44,556 nucleotides of DNA, from NCBI GenBank assembly GCA_902493895.1, contig CABUQW010000012.1, positions 1 to 44,556 on the forward strand, given 5' to 3'. Positions 22,236-29,585 of this stretch are shown piece by piece. Source of the stretch: an uncultured Collinsella sp. (GTDB lineage Bacteria; Actinomycetota; Coriobacteriia; Coriobacteriales; Coriobacteriaceae). A program made the translations under genes and the position numbers. The notes under the pieces were generated by a model. That model searched no databases, was not told the DNA's origin, and saw only the letters and a list, made by a program, of their open reading frames with translations. Position 1 is the first letter of the stretch, and each line of letters begins with the position of its first letter.

Positions 22236-23240
22236 CTAACGCAGCATATGAGCGACCAGTTCGGTGCGCGTGCCGATGCCAAGCTTTGCATACACACTGG
22301 ATAGGCGGTTTTTGACAGTGCCCGGCGATACTCCCATATGACGAGCGATTTCGGCGTTGGTCCATCCGCGGCAGGCGAGCATGGCCATGGTGAACTCTGT
22401 GGTCGTCAGGTCGTCAGCCACGTCCTCGCCCGAATCGGGGTTGTGGATGCGCCGCCAGCCGTAGCTGAATCGGTACGTGATCTCGATGATGCGCGCGAAG
22501 TCGTCAGGGTATTGCGTTTTTAGGCACGCCTCGATGAGCCCCTGTAAAAGGCCGTGATGCTCGCCAATGAGCTCGATAAGGCCGTCGGGACGCGCAATGT
22601 TCCAAGCGGTTCCGAAGTGCGTTTTTGCGGCGTCGATGTCCTTGAGGCTCATGCATGCCATGGAAGCTGCCAGGTGAAGGAACAGTTCCGAGATCGGATA
22701 GCTCCCCTGTTTCATGATCAGGGCGTTTTCCGCCATGCCCAGACTGCGGCCGTATTCGCCGTGCAGATACAAGGCGTGCGCCATCACGTAGCTGGCGAAC
22801 AGGCGCAGGCCTTCGGGCAGATGCGCTGCAAGTGGATAAAACTCTTCGGCGGAATGCGGGGAAGGCAAGTGCAGCAGGACGCTCGCGGCCGAGGCGAACA
22901 GGATATGCGTGGCGTGGATGGCGGGCGATTCCTCGTCGGCCGGCGTATCGAGGATGCCAGCAAGGCACCGGCGGGCGTCGGCGATACGGTTGAGCGACAG
23001 GCTGGCGTATCCGCAGATAAAGCATGCGGAATAGCGCAGCGCGGGATCGGTGGCGTCAAGATAGGGGCGCGCCGTCTTGGCAGCGAGGGTGGCCTGTCCG
23101 CGAAAGTACAGCGCTTCTGCCGTGGCAATGGCGCGCGAATCGGGGTCGGAAATGCCTGCAACCGCAGCGTCAATCTGTCCCGGCACAAAGGCGGTGCACA
23201 TCAACGGCATGGGAACGCATGGGTAGCCATCGCAGTCCAT
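22236..23240 (-). CDS. LuxR-family regulator with TPR-like sensor region, no receiver domain
   Basis: A 334-residue protein. The C-terminus has the LuxR helix-turn-helix (TTTEFTMAMLACRGWTNAEI, ARHMGVSPGTVKNRLSSVYAK, LGIGTRTEL). The rest is helical with repeated Ala/Leu-rich pairs like tetratricopeptide repeats (LYFRGQATLAAKTARPYLDA and YASLSLNRIADARRCLAGIL), as in MalT-like regulators but without the ATPase. The ATG at 23240 (MDCDGYPCVPM) follows GGGAGATGGAAG; a longer upstream frame lacks such a site. Coriobacteriia carry many LuxR proteins beside membrane or surface genes. This one probably controls the large surface protein gene downstream. Confidence 0.85.
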   Translation of the reverse strand: MDCDGYPCVPMPLMCTAFVPGQIDAAVAGISDPDSRAIATAEALYFRGQATLAAKTARPYLDATDPALRYSACFICGYASLSLNRIADARRCLAGILDTPADEESPAIHATHILFASAASVLLHLPSPHSAEEFYPLAAHLPEGLRLFASYVMAHALYLHGEYGRSLGMAENALIMKQGSYPISELFLHLAASMACMSLKDIDAAKTHFGTAWNIARPDGLIELIGEHHGLLQGLIEACLKTQYPDDFARIIEITYRFSYGWRRIHNPDSGEDVADDLTTTEFTMAMLACRGWTNAEIARHMGVSPGTVKNRLSSVYAKLGIGTRTELVAHMLR

Positions 23241-23580
23241 CTTCCATCTCCCAACGGCTGGCAACAATAGCAGCAATTGTACTCCTGTTGCTCGGGACTG
23301 GAATTTGTGGGTATCGCCGACGATTATGCCGAACGTATAAAGGAAGACTAGCGGCTCTCTTGAACCCGAGGTCGAAGGGGGCGTTGTACAAGGCATATGG
23401 GGCCGAGTGGAAGTAGATCAAAAGAGCGTTACTTGACGTTTCATGCATAATGCCAACCGCCCCGCGACATCACGTTCGCAGCGCGCAGGGGCCGGAGAAT
23501 CTTCGCGATGAGAGTTGACGTCTAATACCTTGCATCGTATAGTGTGTATAGCATAGTATATGACGAGAGGAGGTGTGCGG
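23241..23580. promoter_or_regulatory. Divergent promoter region between the LuxR and PadR genes
   Basis: No gene is seen here. Near 23539-23562 an A+T-rich run (TATAGTGTGTATAG then CATAGTATATGAC) gives -10-like TATAGT and a loose dyad TATAGCATAGTATA. It stands directly before the PadR start, where PadR proteins usually bind their own promoter. The site assignment is inferred. Confidence 0.4.
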
Positions 23581-23901
23581 ATGGAGGCCCAGATGAAGCG
23601 CGGCTTCCTGGAGGCCTGCGTGCTCGCGGCCGTCTCCGGCGAGGAGTCCTACGGCTACCAGATCGTGAAGGACGTGCCGGCGAGCATGGGGCTCACGGAG
23701 TCGACGCTCTACCCGCTGCTCAAGCGCCTGGAGAAGGCCGGGTGCATCACGGCGCGCTCTGCCGAGCACAACGGGCGGCTGCGCCGGTACTACCGCATCA
23801 CGGACGATGGGCGTGCGCGCATCGAGGAGTTCCTGGCCGAGTGGCCGTCCGTACGGGAGATTTACGCATACGTTAAGGGGGCGCACCATGACGCGCGATG
23901 A
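23581..23901 (+). CDS. PadR-family transcriptional regulator
   Basis: A 106-residue protein starting MEAQMKRGFLEACVLAAVSG with the PadR winged helix: SYGYQIVKDV, then LTESTLYPLLKRLEKAGCIT as recognition helix and wing start, and GRLRRYYRITDDGR as wing. The ATG at 23581 follows GAGGAGG with good spacing; an ATG at 23560 lies before the ribosome binding site. Its end overlaps the next gene by 14 bases. PadR with DUF1700 is a standard pair in Gram-positive bacteria, in which PadR represses the operon and the membrane partner follows. Confidence 0.9.
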   Translation: MEAQMKRGFLEACVLAAVSGEESYGYQIVKDVPASMGLTESTLYPLLKRLEKAGCITARSAEHNGRLRRYYRITDDGRARIEEFLAEWPSVREIYAYVKGAHHDAR

Positions 23902-24511
23902 GTTTCTGGGCCGGTTGGGCGAGCTGCTTGCCTGCCTGCCGGCCGAGCAGGTGGAGGAGACCAAGGCGTTCTATGCGGAGGCCATCGCCGACCGCATGGA
24001 GGACGGTATGAGCGAGGAGGAGGCCGTGGCCGCCATGGGCGCCCCCGGCGAGGTTGCCGAGGCCACGCTCGACGACCTGCCCGCCGTGCCGCGCGCGATC
24101 GCGAGGACGCGCCGGCGCAGCACCGCGCTGCTGTGGGTGCTGACCATCGTGGGTTCCCCGGTGTGGGTGCCGCTGCTCGCCGCCTTCGCCGCCGTGGCCG
24201 TCACGGTCTATATCTGCATCTGGGTGCTGGCGCTCTGCGTGTGGATCGTCGCGGCGGCACTCGGGGGCGTGGGCGTAGTTGAGCTCCTGCTTGCCGTAAG
24301 CGGCGTCACCATCGGCCACTTCCCGTACGCCCTCGCCTCGGCGGGCGTGGGGCTCGGCCTCGTCGGCGTGGCGCTCTTCGTTGGTGCTGGCGCTTGGGCC
24401 GCCTCAAAACAAATTGCGCGCCTCTCGGCGCTCTGGGCGAGGAAGGCCGCCTCGCCCTTCTGGAAGGGTAAGGGCGAGAAGGGCGGCGCTGCCGCGCATC
24501 TCGCGGCGTAG
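23888..24511 (+). CDS. DUF1700 membrane protein
   Basis: A 207-residue protein. The N-terminal 75 residues are the conserved HAAS-like helical domain (MTRDEFLGRLGELLACLP, then FYAEAIADRMEDGMSEEEAV, AAMGAPGEVA), and three or four hydrophobic segments follow between residues about 80 and 180. The tail is basic and Ala/Gly-rich. It overlaps the PadR gene and is translationally coupled to it. The N-terminal domain is thought to interact with PadR at the membrane; the role of the pair is often cell-envelope stress. Confidence 0.85.
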   Translation: MTRDEFLGRLGELLACLPAEQVEETKAFYAEAIADRMEDGMSEEEAVAAMGAPGEVAEATLDDLPAVPRAIARTRRRSTALLWVLTIVGSPVWVPLLAAFAAVAVTVYICIWVLALCVWIVAAALGGVGVVELLLAVSGVTIGHFPYALASAGVGLGLVGVALFVGAGAWAASKQIARLSALWARKAASPFWKGKGEKGGAAAHLAA

Positions 24512-24526
24512 AAAGGAGTGAGTACC

Positions 24527-24808
24527 ATGACCAGCGCGAAGAAGATCTACCTCGCCGTGGCGGGCGGGCTCGTTGCCGCGGGTGTTGTCCTCGCGGGCAT
24601 TGGCTTTATCGCTTCGGGTTTCGACCCGGCCGTGTTCACAACCCAAATCGACACGCGCGACAGCACCATCGTGCTCGGCGGCGTCGAGGTGGACGACCCG
24701 ACGGGCCTCCCCCTCATCGAGCAGCTCGCCGGAATCGGCGAGGTCGACACCTCCGGCATCACCGCGTCCGAGTCCCCTGCTGCCCCGGAGGCGCCCACCG
24801 CTCCCTAA
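24527..24808 (+). CDS. Small membrane-anchored protein of the PadR/DUF1700 operon
   Basis: A 93-residue protein with an N-terminal membrane helix (IYLAVAGGLVAAGVVLAGIG) followed by a short extracytoplasmic region (STIVLGGVEVDDPTGLPL) and a Ser/Pro/Ala-rich end. The AAAGGAG site supports the ATG at 24527. It follows the DUF1700 gene by 15 bases. In similar operons a DUF4097 adhesin-like protein stands here; this could be its shortened N-terminal form, but I cannot confirm that. Confidence 0.65.
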   Translation: MTSAKKIYLAVAGGLVAAGVVLAGIGFIASGFDPAVFTTQIDTRDSTIVLGGVEVDDPTGLPLIEQLAGIGEVDTSGITASESPAAPEAPTAP

Positions 24809-24970
24809 GCATAGCGTGCCCGGACGCCCCGTCCGTCGGGCTGTGCAAGCCTGTGGAACCCGGACCTCAACCCCAACCCAACCGGCCTCGAGCCTGCGTC
24901 GATTCGCTCCCCGTCCCGCGCGGGGGCCCATGACGCATACCCAAAATCCATCCGAGGAGAAAGGAACGCA

Positions 24971-25288
24971 ATGACGACAGCCATGCCCCTCCGCCTTCAC
25001 GGGGTCACGAAGGCGTACCGCGGGAGGACCGTCCTCGGCCCCATCGACCTCGCCCTCGAGGCGGGGCGCGTCTACGGGCTCATCGGCGAAAACGGCGCCG
25101 GGAAGTCAACGCTCATCTGTATCGTCACTGGCACCGCCAGCCCCAGCTCGGGCTCGGTTGAGCTGTTCGGCGAGCGCGGCGGGCGCGGGCTTGCCGCCGC
25201 CCGGAGGCGTATGGGCTACATGCCCGACGCGAGCTCGGCCTACCCGGGGCTCTCTGCGCGGGAGAATGGATTTGCAACGGTTGCTTAA
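24971..25288 (+). pseudogene. ABC transporter ATP-binding protein, truncated after the Q-loop
   Basis: The frame starts MTTAMPLRLHGVTKAYRGRT with a GGAGAAAGGA ribosome binding site and includes Walker A (GLIGENGAGKSTL) and the Q-loop region (MGYMPDASSAYPGLSAREN). It then breaks into GFATVA and a stop at 25288. The signature motif, Walker B and switch histidine, about 60% of the domain, are absent, as is any permease gene. The break falls at about 25265-25270, followed by unrelated sequence. Expected family length is 230-300 residues; this has 105. It was the transporter part of the PadR/DUF1700 operon and is now non-functional. Confidence 0.8.
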
Positions 25289-25323
25289 ACATTTTTTACA
25301 GGGACAGCCCTGCGTTCCTGAAC

Positions 25324-25437
25324 TCAACTGGGCTCATGTAGACCAGTGTCGAAGGGGCAGTCGCCCCAGTCCGCGTACCAGACCTGTGTGCCGCCGAGGG
25401 AATACTTCCTCCAGTAGGGCCAGTGCGGGACGTCCAT
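25324..25437 (-). CDS. Small 37-residue protein downstream of the PH-like membrane protein
   Basis: MDVPHWPYWRKYSLGGTQVW, then YADWGDCPFDTGLHEPS and a stop. The AAGGAAG ribosome binding site 7-8 bases upstream and the 20-base distance from the previous gene on the same strand support expression. It is Trp/Tyr-rich with an odd composition. It may be complete or the start of a longer gene cut by the same event that truncated the ABC gene, since the two ends are only 35 bases apart. I do not recognise a family. Confidence 0.45.
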   Translation of the reverse strand: MDVPHWPYWRKYSLGGTQVWYADWGDCPFDTGLHEPS

Positions 25438-25457
25438 CCTCTCTTCCTTTCGGGGCG

Positions 25458-25907
25458 TCAGGCGCCGGGCCCAAGGCCGCACCTGCGCCCCAGCTCCGCC
25501 ACGAGGGCGTCGTTGTCTCTGACCGAGACGATGGCGTCGCCGTCGTAGGGCGCCTCGATGTAGACGCGGTCGAGCGAGTTGGCCGTCCCCGCCCAGAGCG
25601 TCCTGGTGCGCCGGACGCCCCGCACGTGGGCGTAGGGTATCACCGAACGCGTCCCAGCGTACACGACGACGAGGCGGTCGCCGTAGAGCTCGAGGCGATT
25701 GCTGCGGACGGGAAGGGCAGCCAGGGCCACGAGGGCCGGGATGGGCAGCAGCGCGAGCCAGCCCCATAGGAGCGCGGGACTCGAGCTCAGGAAACACGCG
25801 ATACACGCCGCGGATAAACCGCCCGCCACAATCACCATGGCCGCTATGAACCACGGGTCTGTCCTGCCGGGGAACACCCGCTCCGGCCGCTCGCCCTTCT
25901 CACCCAT
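25458..25907 (-). CDS. Membrane protein with bacterial PH-like domain
   Basis: A 149-residue protein. Residues about 17-70 form two transmembrane helices (WFIAAMVIVAGGLSAACIAC and WGWLALLPIPALVALAALP). The rest is a compact beta domain (NRLELYGDRLVVVYAG, IPYAHVRGVRR, then DRVYIEAPYDGDAIVSV) of the bacterial PH type seen in YdbS/YdbT-like proteins. GGAAGGGCCGTA precedes the ATG at 25907; an upstream extension to 25994 lacks a binding site. Such proteins sit in the membrane with the PH domain in the cytoplasm. Function unknown. Confidence 0.7.
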   Translation of the reverse strand: MGEKGERPERVFPGRTDPWFIAAMVIVAGGLSAACIACFLSSSPALLWGWLALLPIPALVALAALPVRSNRLELYGDRLVVVYAGTRSVIPYAHVRGVRRTRTLWAGTANSLDRVYIEAPYDGDAIVSVRDNDALVAELGRRCGLGPGA

Positions 25908-26005
25908 TACGGCCCTTCCGTCTCTTGCACCCCTCCCGGAACTGTCCGCATCAGTATAGCCAATGCTTTTTCTGATTTGTTGAGAAGCCGGCATTTGGGG
26001 GCATT

Positions 26006-26290
26006 TTGGATAGCGAACAGTTCAAACAAGAAGCTGAGAAAATAGAACAAAGCCTGAGTGCCTTGAGAGTCGCCGAGCGCAATGCAGTGATTCCCTTTAT
26101 GAACGGCGACTTTACCCAATGGGATCTATATCTGGCATCCTCCTCTGAGTATGCGATGAGACTGATAGACGGATTCATCTCCATGCTCGGGTCGAGGAAT
26201 CTTGTTTGCGTCGCCCAGCTTCTCCGCGCACAGATTGGAGTCTGCCTGCGGACATTCGCGTTATTCGCCGCCGAAGACCGGGATGACTTT
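26006..26290 (+). pseudogene. Hypothetical protein, N-terminal fragment (cut at about 26290)
   Basis: A TTG start at 26006 after GGGGGC opens a frame reading DSEQFKQEAEKIEQSLSALR, then ERNAVIPFMNGDFTQWDLY, SEYAMRLIDGFISML, VCVAQLLRAQIGVCLRTFA and DRDDFL. This helical pattern resembles N-termini of widespread hypothetical proteins near defence genes (DUF5677-like). Beyond 26290 the frame is only the antisense of the arginase fragment and is not protein-like. Truncated by rearrangement. Confidence 0.5.
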
Positions 26291-26612
26291 CTCCCAAAAG
26301 GCTGCCAAGTACCATGGCGTGAGCGTTGGGGTAGTCATCATTCAGCGTGGATACATCCGGATGCGCATAGATCCAGACGATTCCAACGTTCTCGTATTTC
26401 CCGTGCAGGTAATCGAAGAGGGCAAGCGACACCATACAATTGCCGCCGACGGTCACGACTCTGTCGGGGTTTTCTGCCGTAAGCTTCCTCTGCGCATCCT
26501 GAATCCCCGCCAGGACTTCGTCCTCGGCATAGATGCGAACTGCCTCCCATTTCTCATGTCCAAGTTTTGGGACGCGTTTCACAATGCCGAGTGGGACCCC
26601 TGGACAGTCGGA
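26283..26612 (-). pseudogene. Arginase/ureohydrolase-family fragment
   Basis: The reverse strand reads GVPLGIVKRVPKLGHEKWE, then NPDRVVTVGGNCMVSLALF, DYLHGKYENVGIVWIYAHPD, and AHAMVLGSLLGESHPG. GGN-C-VS and W-I-D-AHPD are arginase-family motifs; the metal-binding Asp of WIDAHPD is replaced by Tyr. Both ends of the domain (normally about 270-300 residues) are missing. There is no own start; it begins right after the stop of the sensor kinase gene. A non-functional relic. Confidence 0.65.
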
Positions 26613-27752
26613 TCACGTGGTGGCCCCCTTTGAGAGGCTTACGAGCATGGTAGTCCCGTTCTCGGAACTTGTTTCGACCTCTACCGTGCCACCGTGAAGC
26701 GCTGCAATTTCCCAAACAAGCGCTAGCCCGAGTCCTGCGCCGCCGTATGCCCTGCTGCGGGATTTGTCTAGACGAAAGAACGGCTGGAAGATGCTCTCTC
26801 GGTACTGCTTGGGTATTCCCGAGCCCTCATCTTTGACTCGCAGGAGCACGTGGCTGTCGCTGTCGCTGATGGAGACATTGACAGTCGAGCCGGAGCGACT
26901 GTAACGGATGGCGTTTTCGGCCAGGTTGAACAGCAACCGATAGAGGAGCGTGTCGCTCCCGATTACTAAAGCGTCTCCAGCACAGTTGAGGGCTATGCTC
27001 CTATTTTCGGCAAGTGGCGCAAGGTCAGTGAGGACCTCTTCGGACAAGGGGCCGAGTTCAACATCGTCCTCGCAAGGAACGCTGCGGAGCTCACTCATCT
27101 CAAGCAATACCTTGGTCATTCGAGACATGCGCTCGGTTTGTTCTTGCAGCAGGCCGAGCAGCTCGGCTGTTTCGGGTTGCAAACCGGAGTGCTCGGAGAT
27201 GAATAGTTCAATCTGTGCTTGCATAAGGGCGAGCGGGGTGCGCAGCTCGTGTGCGGCGTTGCCGGTAAACTGACGCTGTGCAGAGAATCCTTCGCCAAGA
27301 CGGGCGATCATGTCGTTGAAAGAGGCGCTGCATCGTTGTAGCTCGGTGGGCACATCTTCACTGAGTCTGATTTCGCTTAGGTTGTCAGGCTGCACGCGCT
27401 CTACCTGGGCGGCGAAATCCCGTAGCGGTTTGAGTGCACGGCCGCTCACAAAGTATGCCAGCACGCCGCCAAGGAGTGTGACTCCAGCCGTGATGTACCA
27501 GGTTGTCGTGCCAAAAGACTCCTGTGCGTCGTTTACGACGATCGTGACCCTGTCATCGGGGACCGCTTTCGTCGGGTCGAACGCCTGGGGCGAATCTTCG
27601 CCGGTTGCGTTAAAGGCCGAGATGTTACTGCCGATGGCATCCATGTAGCGCATGCCCGTATAGCCGACCAGGCAGTTCGTCAGCACGCACGCCGCACACG
27701 TGAGCAGTGCCGTCATAATCGTTATGCGCCATTGCAGCGAAAGCCTTTTCAT
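26613..27752 (-). CDS. Two-component sensor histidine kinase
   Basis: A 379-residue kinase. It has two membrane helices (about 10-30 and 85-103) enclosing a short extracytoplasmic loop of about 55 residues, then a HAMP-like segment, the H-box with His168 in NAAHELRTPLAL, an N-box (LLFNLAENAIRYSRSG) and G-boxes (VKDEGSGIP and GGAGLGLALV). The ATG overlaps the stop of the response regulator gene (ATGA), so the two are translationally coupled. The neighbouring divergent redox genes are the best guess for its target; the signal is unknown. Confidence 0.9.
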   Translation of the reverse strand: MKRLSLQWRITIMTALLTCAACVLTNCLVGYTGMRYMDAIGSNISAFNATGEDSPQAFDPTKAVPDDRVTIVVNDAQESFGTTTWYITAGVTLLGGVLAYFVSGRALKPLRDFAAQVERVQPDNLSEIRLSEDVPTELQRCSASFNDMIARLGEGFSAQRQFTGNAAHELRTPLALMQAQIELFISEHSGLQPETAELLGLLQEQTERMSRMTKVLLEMSELRSVPCEDDVELGPLSEEVLTDLAPLAENRSIALNCAGDALVIGSDTLLYRLLFNLAENAIRYSRSGSTVNVSISDSDSHVLLRVKDEGSGIPKQYRESIFQPFFRLDKSRSRAYGGAGLGLALVWEIAALHGGTVEVETSSENGTTMLVSLSKGATT

Positions 27753-28423
27753 TCGCTATCCTCCATAACGTAGCCCTCTCCAATCCGATTGCGAATCGGG
27801 TCGTATCCCAAAGCGCTGCGTAGCTTTTTGCGGAGTGACGAGATATGAACGCGGGTTGCGTTGCTAAAGCTGTTTACGCTGCTATCCCAAACGTGCTCGA
27901 TAAGCTCCTCTTGACTTACCGGACGCCCCTGATTAAGCATCAGGTATTCCAAGATTCCCGTTTCCTTGCGCGTAAGAGATAAAGCCTCGCTGTCCACGGA
28001 AGCGATGCGCGCCTTGGTGTCAAAGCTGAGCTTTCCGCAGGTTAAAACTACGTCGCTTTGTGTAAAGCGTCTTAGGGTAAGGCTGCGAATCCTTGCCGCA
28101 AGCTCGTCCAGATGAAACGGCTTGGTGAGGTAATCGTTGGCGCCGGCATCGAGTCCGGCGACTTTATCTGATACTTCGCCACGTGCGGACAGAATCAGTA
28201 CCTTAGTCTCGCAGTCAGTTTTCCTAAGTTCCCTGAGTACGGTCATGCCGTCGATGCGGGGAAGGTTGAGGTCGAGTACCACGAGGTCGAAGGCCTCAAC
28301 GTCCAGTAGGTCGAGCGCCTCCTGTCCGTCGTGACAGCAGTCGACACTGTACGCCAAGTTCCGCAAGCTGCGCGCGATTGCGTCGCACAGCGCCCGCTCG
28401 TCCTCGACGATCAAAATACGCAT
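27749..28423 (-). CDS. OmpR/PhoB-family response regulator
   Basis: A 224-residue regulator. The receiver domain (MRILIVEDERALCDAIARSL) has phospho-acceptor Asp51 in LVVLDLNLPRIDGM and the Lys of LTKPFH. The C-terminal winged helix reads LTRKETGILEYLMLNQGRPV, with VHISSLRKKL as recognition helix. The ATG at 28423 follows AAGGAG; a further upstream in-frame start at 28441 is less likely. It is divergent from the CXXC peptide gene (92 bases apart) and probably acts on that promoter. Confidence 0.9.
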   Translation of the reverse strand: MRILIVEDERALCDAIARSLRNLAYSVDCCHDGQEALDLLDVEAFDLVVLDLNLPRIDGMTVLRELRKTDCETKVLILSARGEVSDKVAGLDAGANDYLTKPFHLDELAARIRSLTLRRFTQSDVVLTCGKLSFDTKARIASVDSEALSLTRKETGILEYLMLNQGRPVSQEELIEHVWDSSVNSFSNATRVHISSLRKKLRSALGYDPIRNRIGEGYVMEDSE

Positions 28424-28514
28424 AACAGTCTCCTTGCACATTTCAAATCGCGCTTAACACGGATTTTATAGTCGATATGGTCCAATAGGTCGCGTGACGA
28501 AAGGAGTGGTCAAG

Positions 28515-28661
28515 TTGTTCAAAGCGATAAAACCTGTAATGCAGGTTGCGTTGCTGATCGTCGGTGTGGCCATGGTGTGCTTTGGCGTTATGCGTGGCGA
28601 GGCAGATGCCGTGCTGGCCAAAGCGATTAGGCTGTGCTTGGAGTGTATCGGAATTGGATAA
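28515..28661 (+). CDS. CD1871A-like small CXXC-motif membrane protein
   Basis: A 48-residue protein. A TTG start at 28515 lies 8 bases after AAAGGAG; an in-frame GTG at 28506 overlaps that site. It reads FKAIKPVMQVALLIVGVAM, VCFGVMRGEADAVLAKAIRL and CLECIGIG. It has one membrane helix followed by R-GEA-VL-KA-x-LCLECIGIG, the conserved end of the CD1871A-type CXXC proteins found next to Fe-S membrane proteins in clostridia and Coriobacteriia. The terminal CLEC could hold a metal or take part in thiol exchange. Its stop overlaps the start of the next gene. Confidence 0.8.
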   Translation: MFKAIKPVMQVALLIVGVAMVCFGVMRGEADAVLAKAIRLCLECIGIG

Positions 28662-29556
28662 AAGAGAAAACACTGCGTCGCATGTTTTGGCTCGATTTCG
28701 CGGATTCATTCAAGCGGCGGCAACACTTATTACCAACATTCACCTGCCAAACTTTGCCAAAGGCGGCATCTATCAGGGCGCGGGAAAAACAGTCTGCGTA
28801 CCCGGGCTTAACTGCTATTCGTGCCCCGCGGCATCGGGTGCGTGCCCCATCGGGTCGTTCCAGTCGGTAGTAGGTTCATCCAAGTTCAACTTTTCTTACT
28901 ATGTTACCGGTACGCTCATTTTGCTCGGCGTGCTGCTGGGACGCTTTGTATGCGGCTTTCTGTGCCCGTTTGGCTGGCTGCAGGAGCTGCTTCACAAGAT
29001 TCCTGGCAAAAAGTTCTCCACGAAAAAGCTCAAGCCGCTCACGTACATCAAGTACGTCGTGCTGCTGTTTGCTGTGGTAGTGCTGCCTGTGCTGGTGGTC
29101 AACGATCTGGGGATGGGAGATCCGTTCTTTTGCAAATACATCTGTCCGCAGGGCGTGCTCGAGGGCGCCATTCCTCTGGCCATTGCCAATGCCGGCATTC
29201 GATCTGCGTTGGGACAGCTCTTTACTTGGAAACTTGCCGTTCTCATTGCCGTGGTAGTGCTGAGCGTTTTGTTCTATCGCCCCTTCTGCAAATGGATTTG
29301 CCCGCTCGGCGCATTCTATGCGCTCATGAATAAGGTGTCCTTGTTGGGGATTCAGGTCGACGCGTGCAAATGCATCTCGTGCGGCAAGTGTTCAAGGGTT
29401 TGTCAGATGGACGTTGATGTGGTCCGCGCGCCCAATCATGCCGAATGTATCCGGTGCGGAAAGTGCATTGGGGCCTGCCCCGTCGATGCCATCAGCTATC
29501 GCTATGGCCTGGATGTGTCGGCGGAAAAGCTTCCCTTGACTGCCGATAAAAAGTAA
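28654..29556 (+). CDS. NapH/NosR-like membrane 4Fe-4S ferredoxin protein
   Basis: A 300-residue membrane protein starting at TTG 28654 (MDKRENTASH), which overlaps the previous stop codon, with GGAG upstream. Helices lie near 85-100, 130-150 and 190-207. Cysteine motifs CGFLCP (100-104), CKYICP (160-164) and CKWICP (212-216) are the C-x3-CP motifs of NapH/NosR-type proteins. Two 4Fe-4S motifs follow (CISCGKCSRVCQ near 240-251 and CIRCGKCIGACP at 265-276). An N-terminal C-x5-C-x2-C region (Cys48, 54, 57) may bind another cofactor. It probably passes electrons through the membrane to an extracytoplasmic partner, here the thioredoxin-like lipoprotein and the CXXC peptide. No reductase subunit is nearby. 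Confidence 0.85.
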   Translation: MDKRENTASHVLARFRGFIQAAATLITNIHLPNFAKGGIYQGAGKTVCVPGLNCYSCPAASGACPIGSFQSVVGSSKFNFSYYVTGTLILLGVLLGRFVCGFLCPFGWLQELLHKIPGKKFSTKKLKPLTYIKYVVLLFAVVVLPVLVVNDLGMGDPFFCKYICPQGVLEGAIPLAIANAGIRSALGQLFTWKLAVLIAVVVLSVLFYRPFCKWICPLGAFYALMNKVSLLGIQVDACKCISCGKCSRVCQMDVDVVRAPNHAECIRCGKCIGACPVDAISYRYGLDVSAEKLPLTADKK

Positions 29557-29585
29557 ACAAGCTTCGACAAAACGGAGGAATGACT

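Noticed and set aside
25297..25315. Terminator at CAGGGACAGCCCTG preceded by TTTTTT
   Set aside because: The T run lies on the wrong side of the weak 5-bp stem for either strand.
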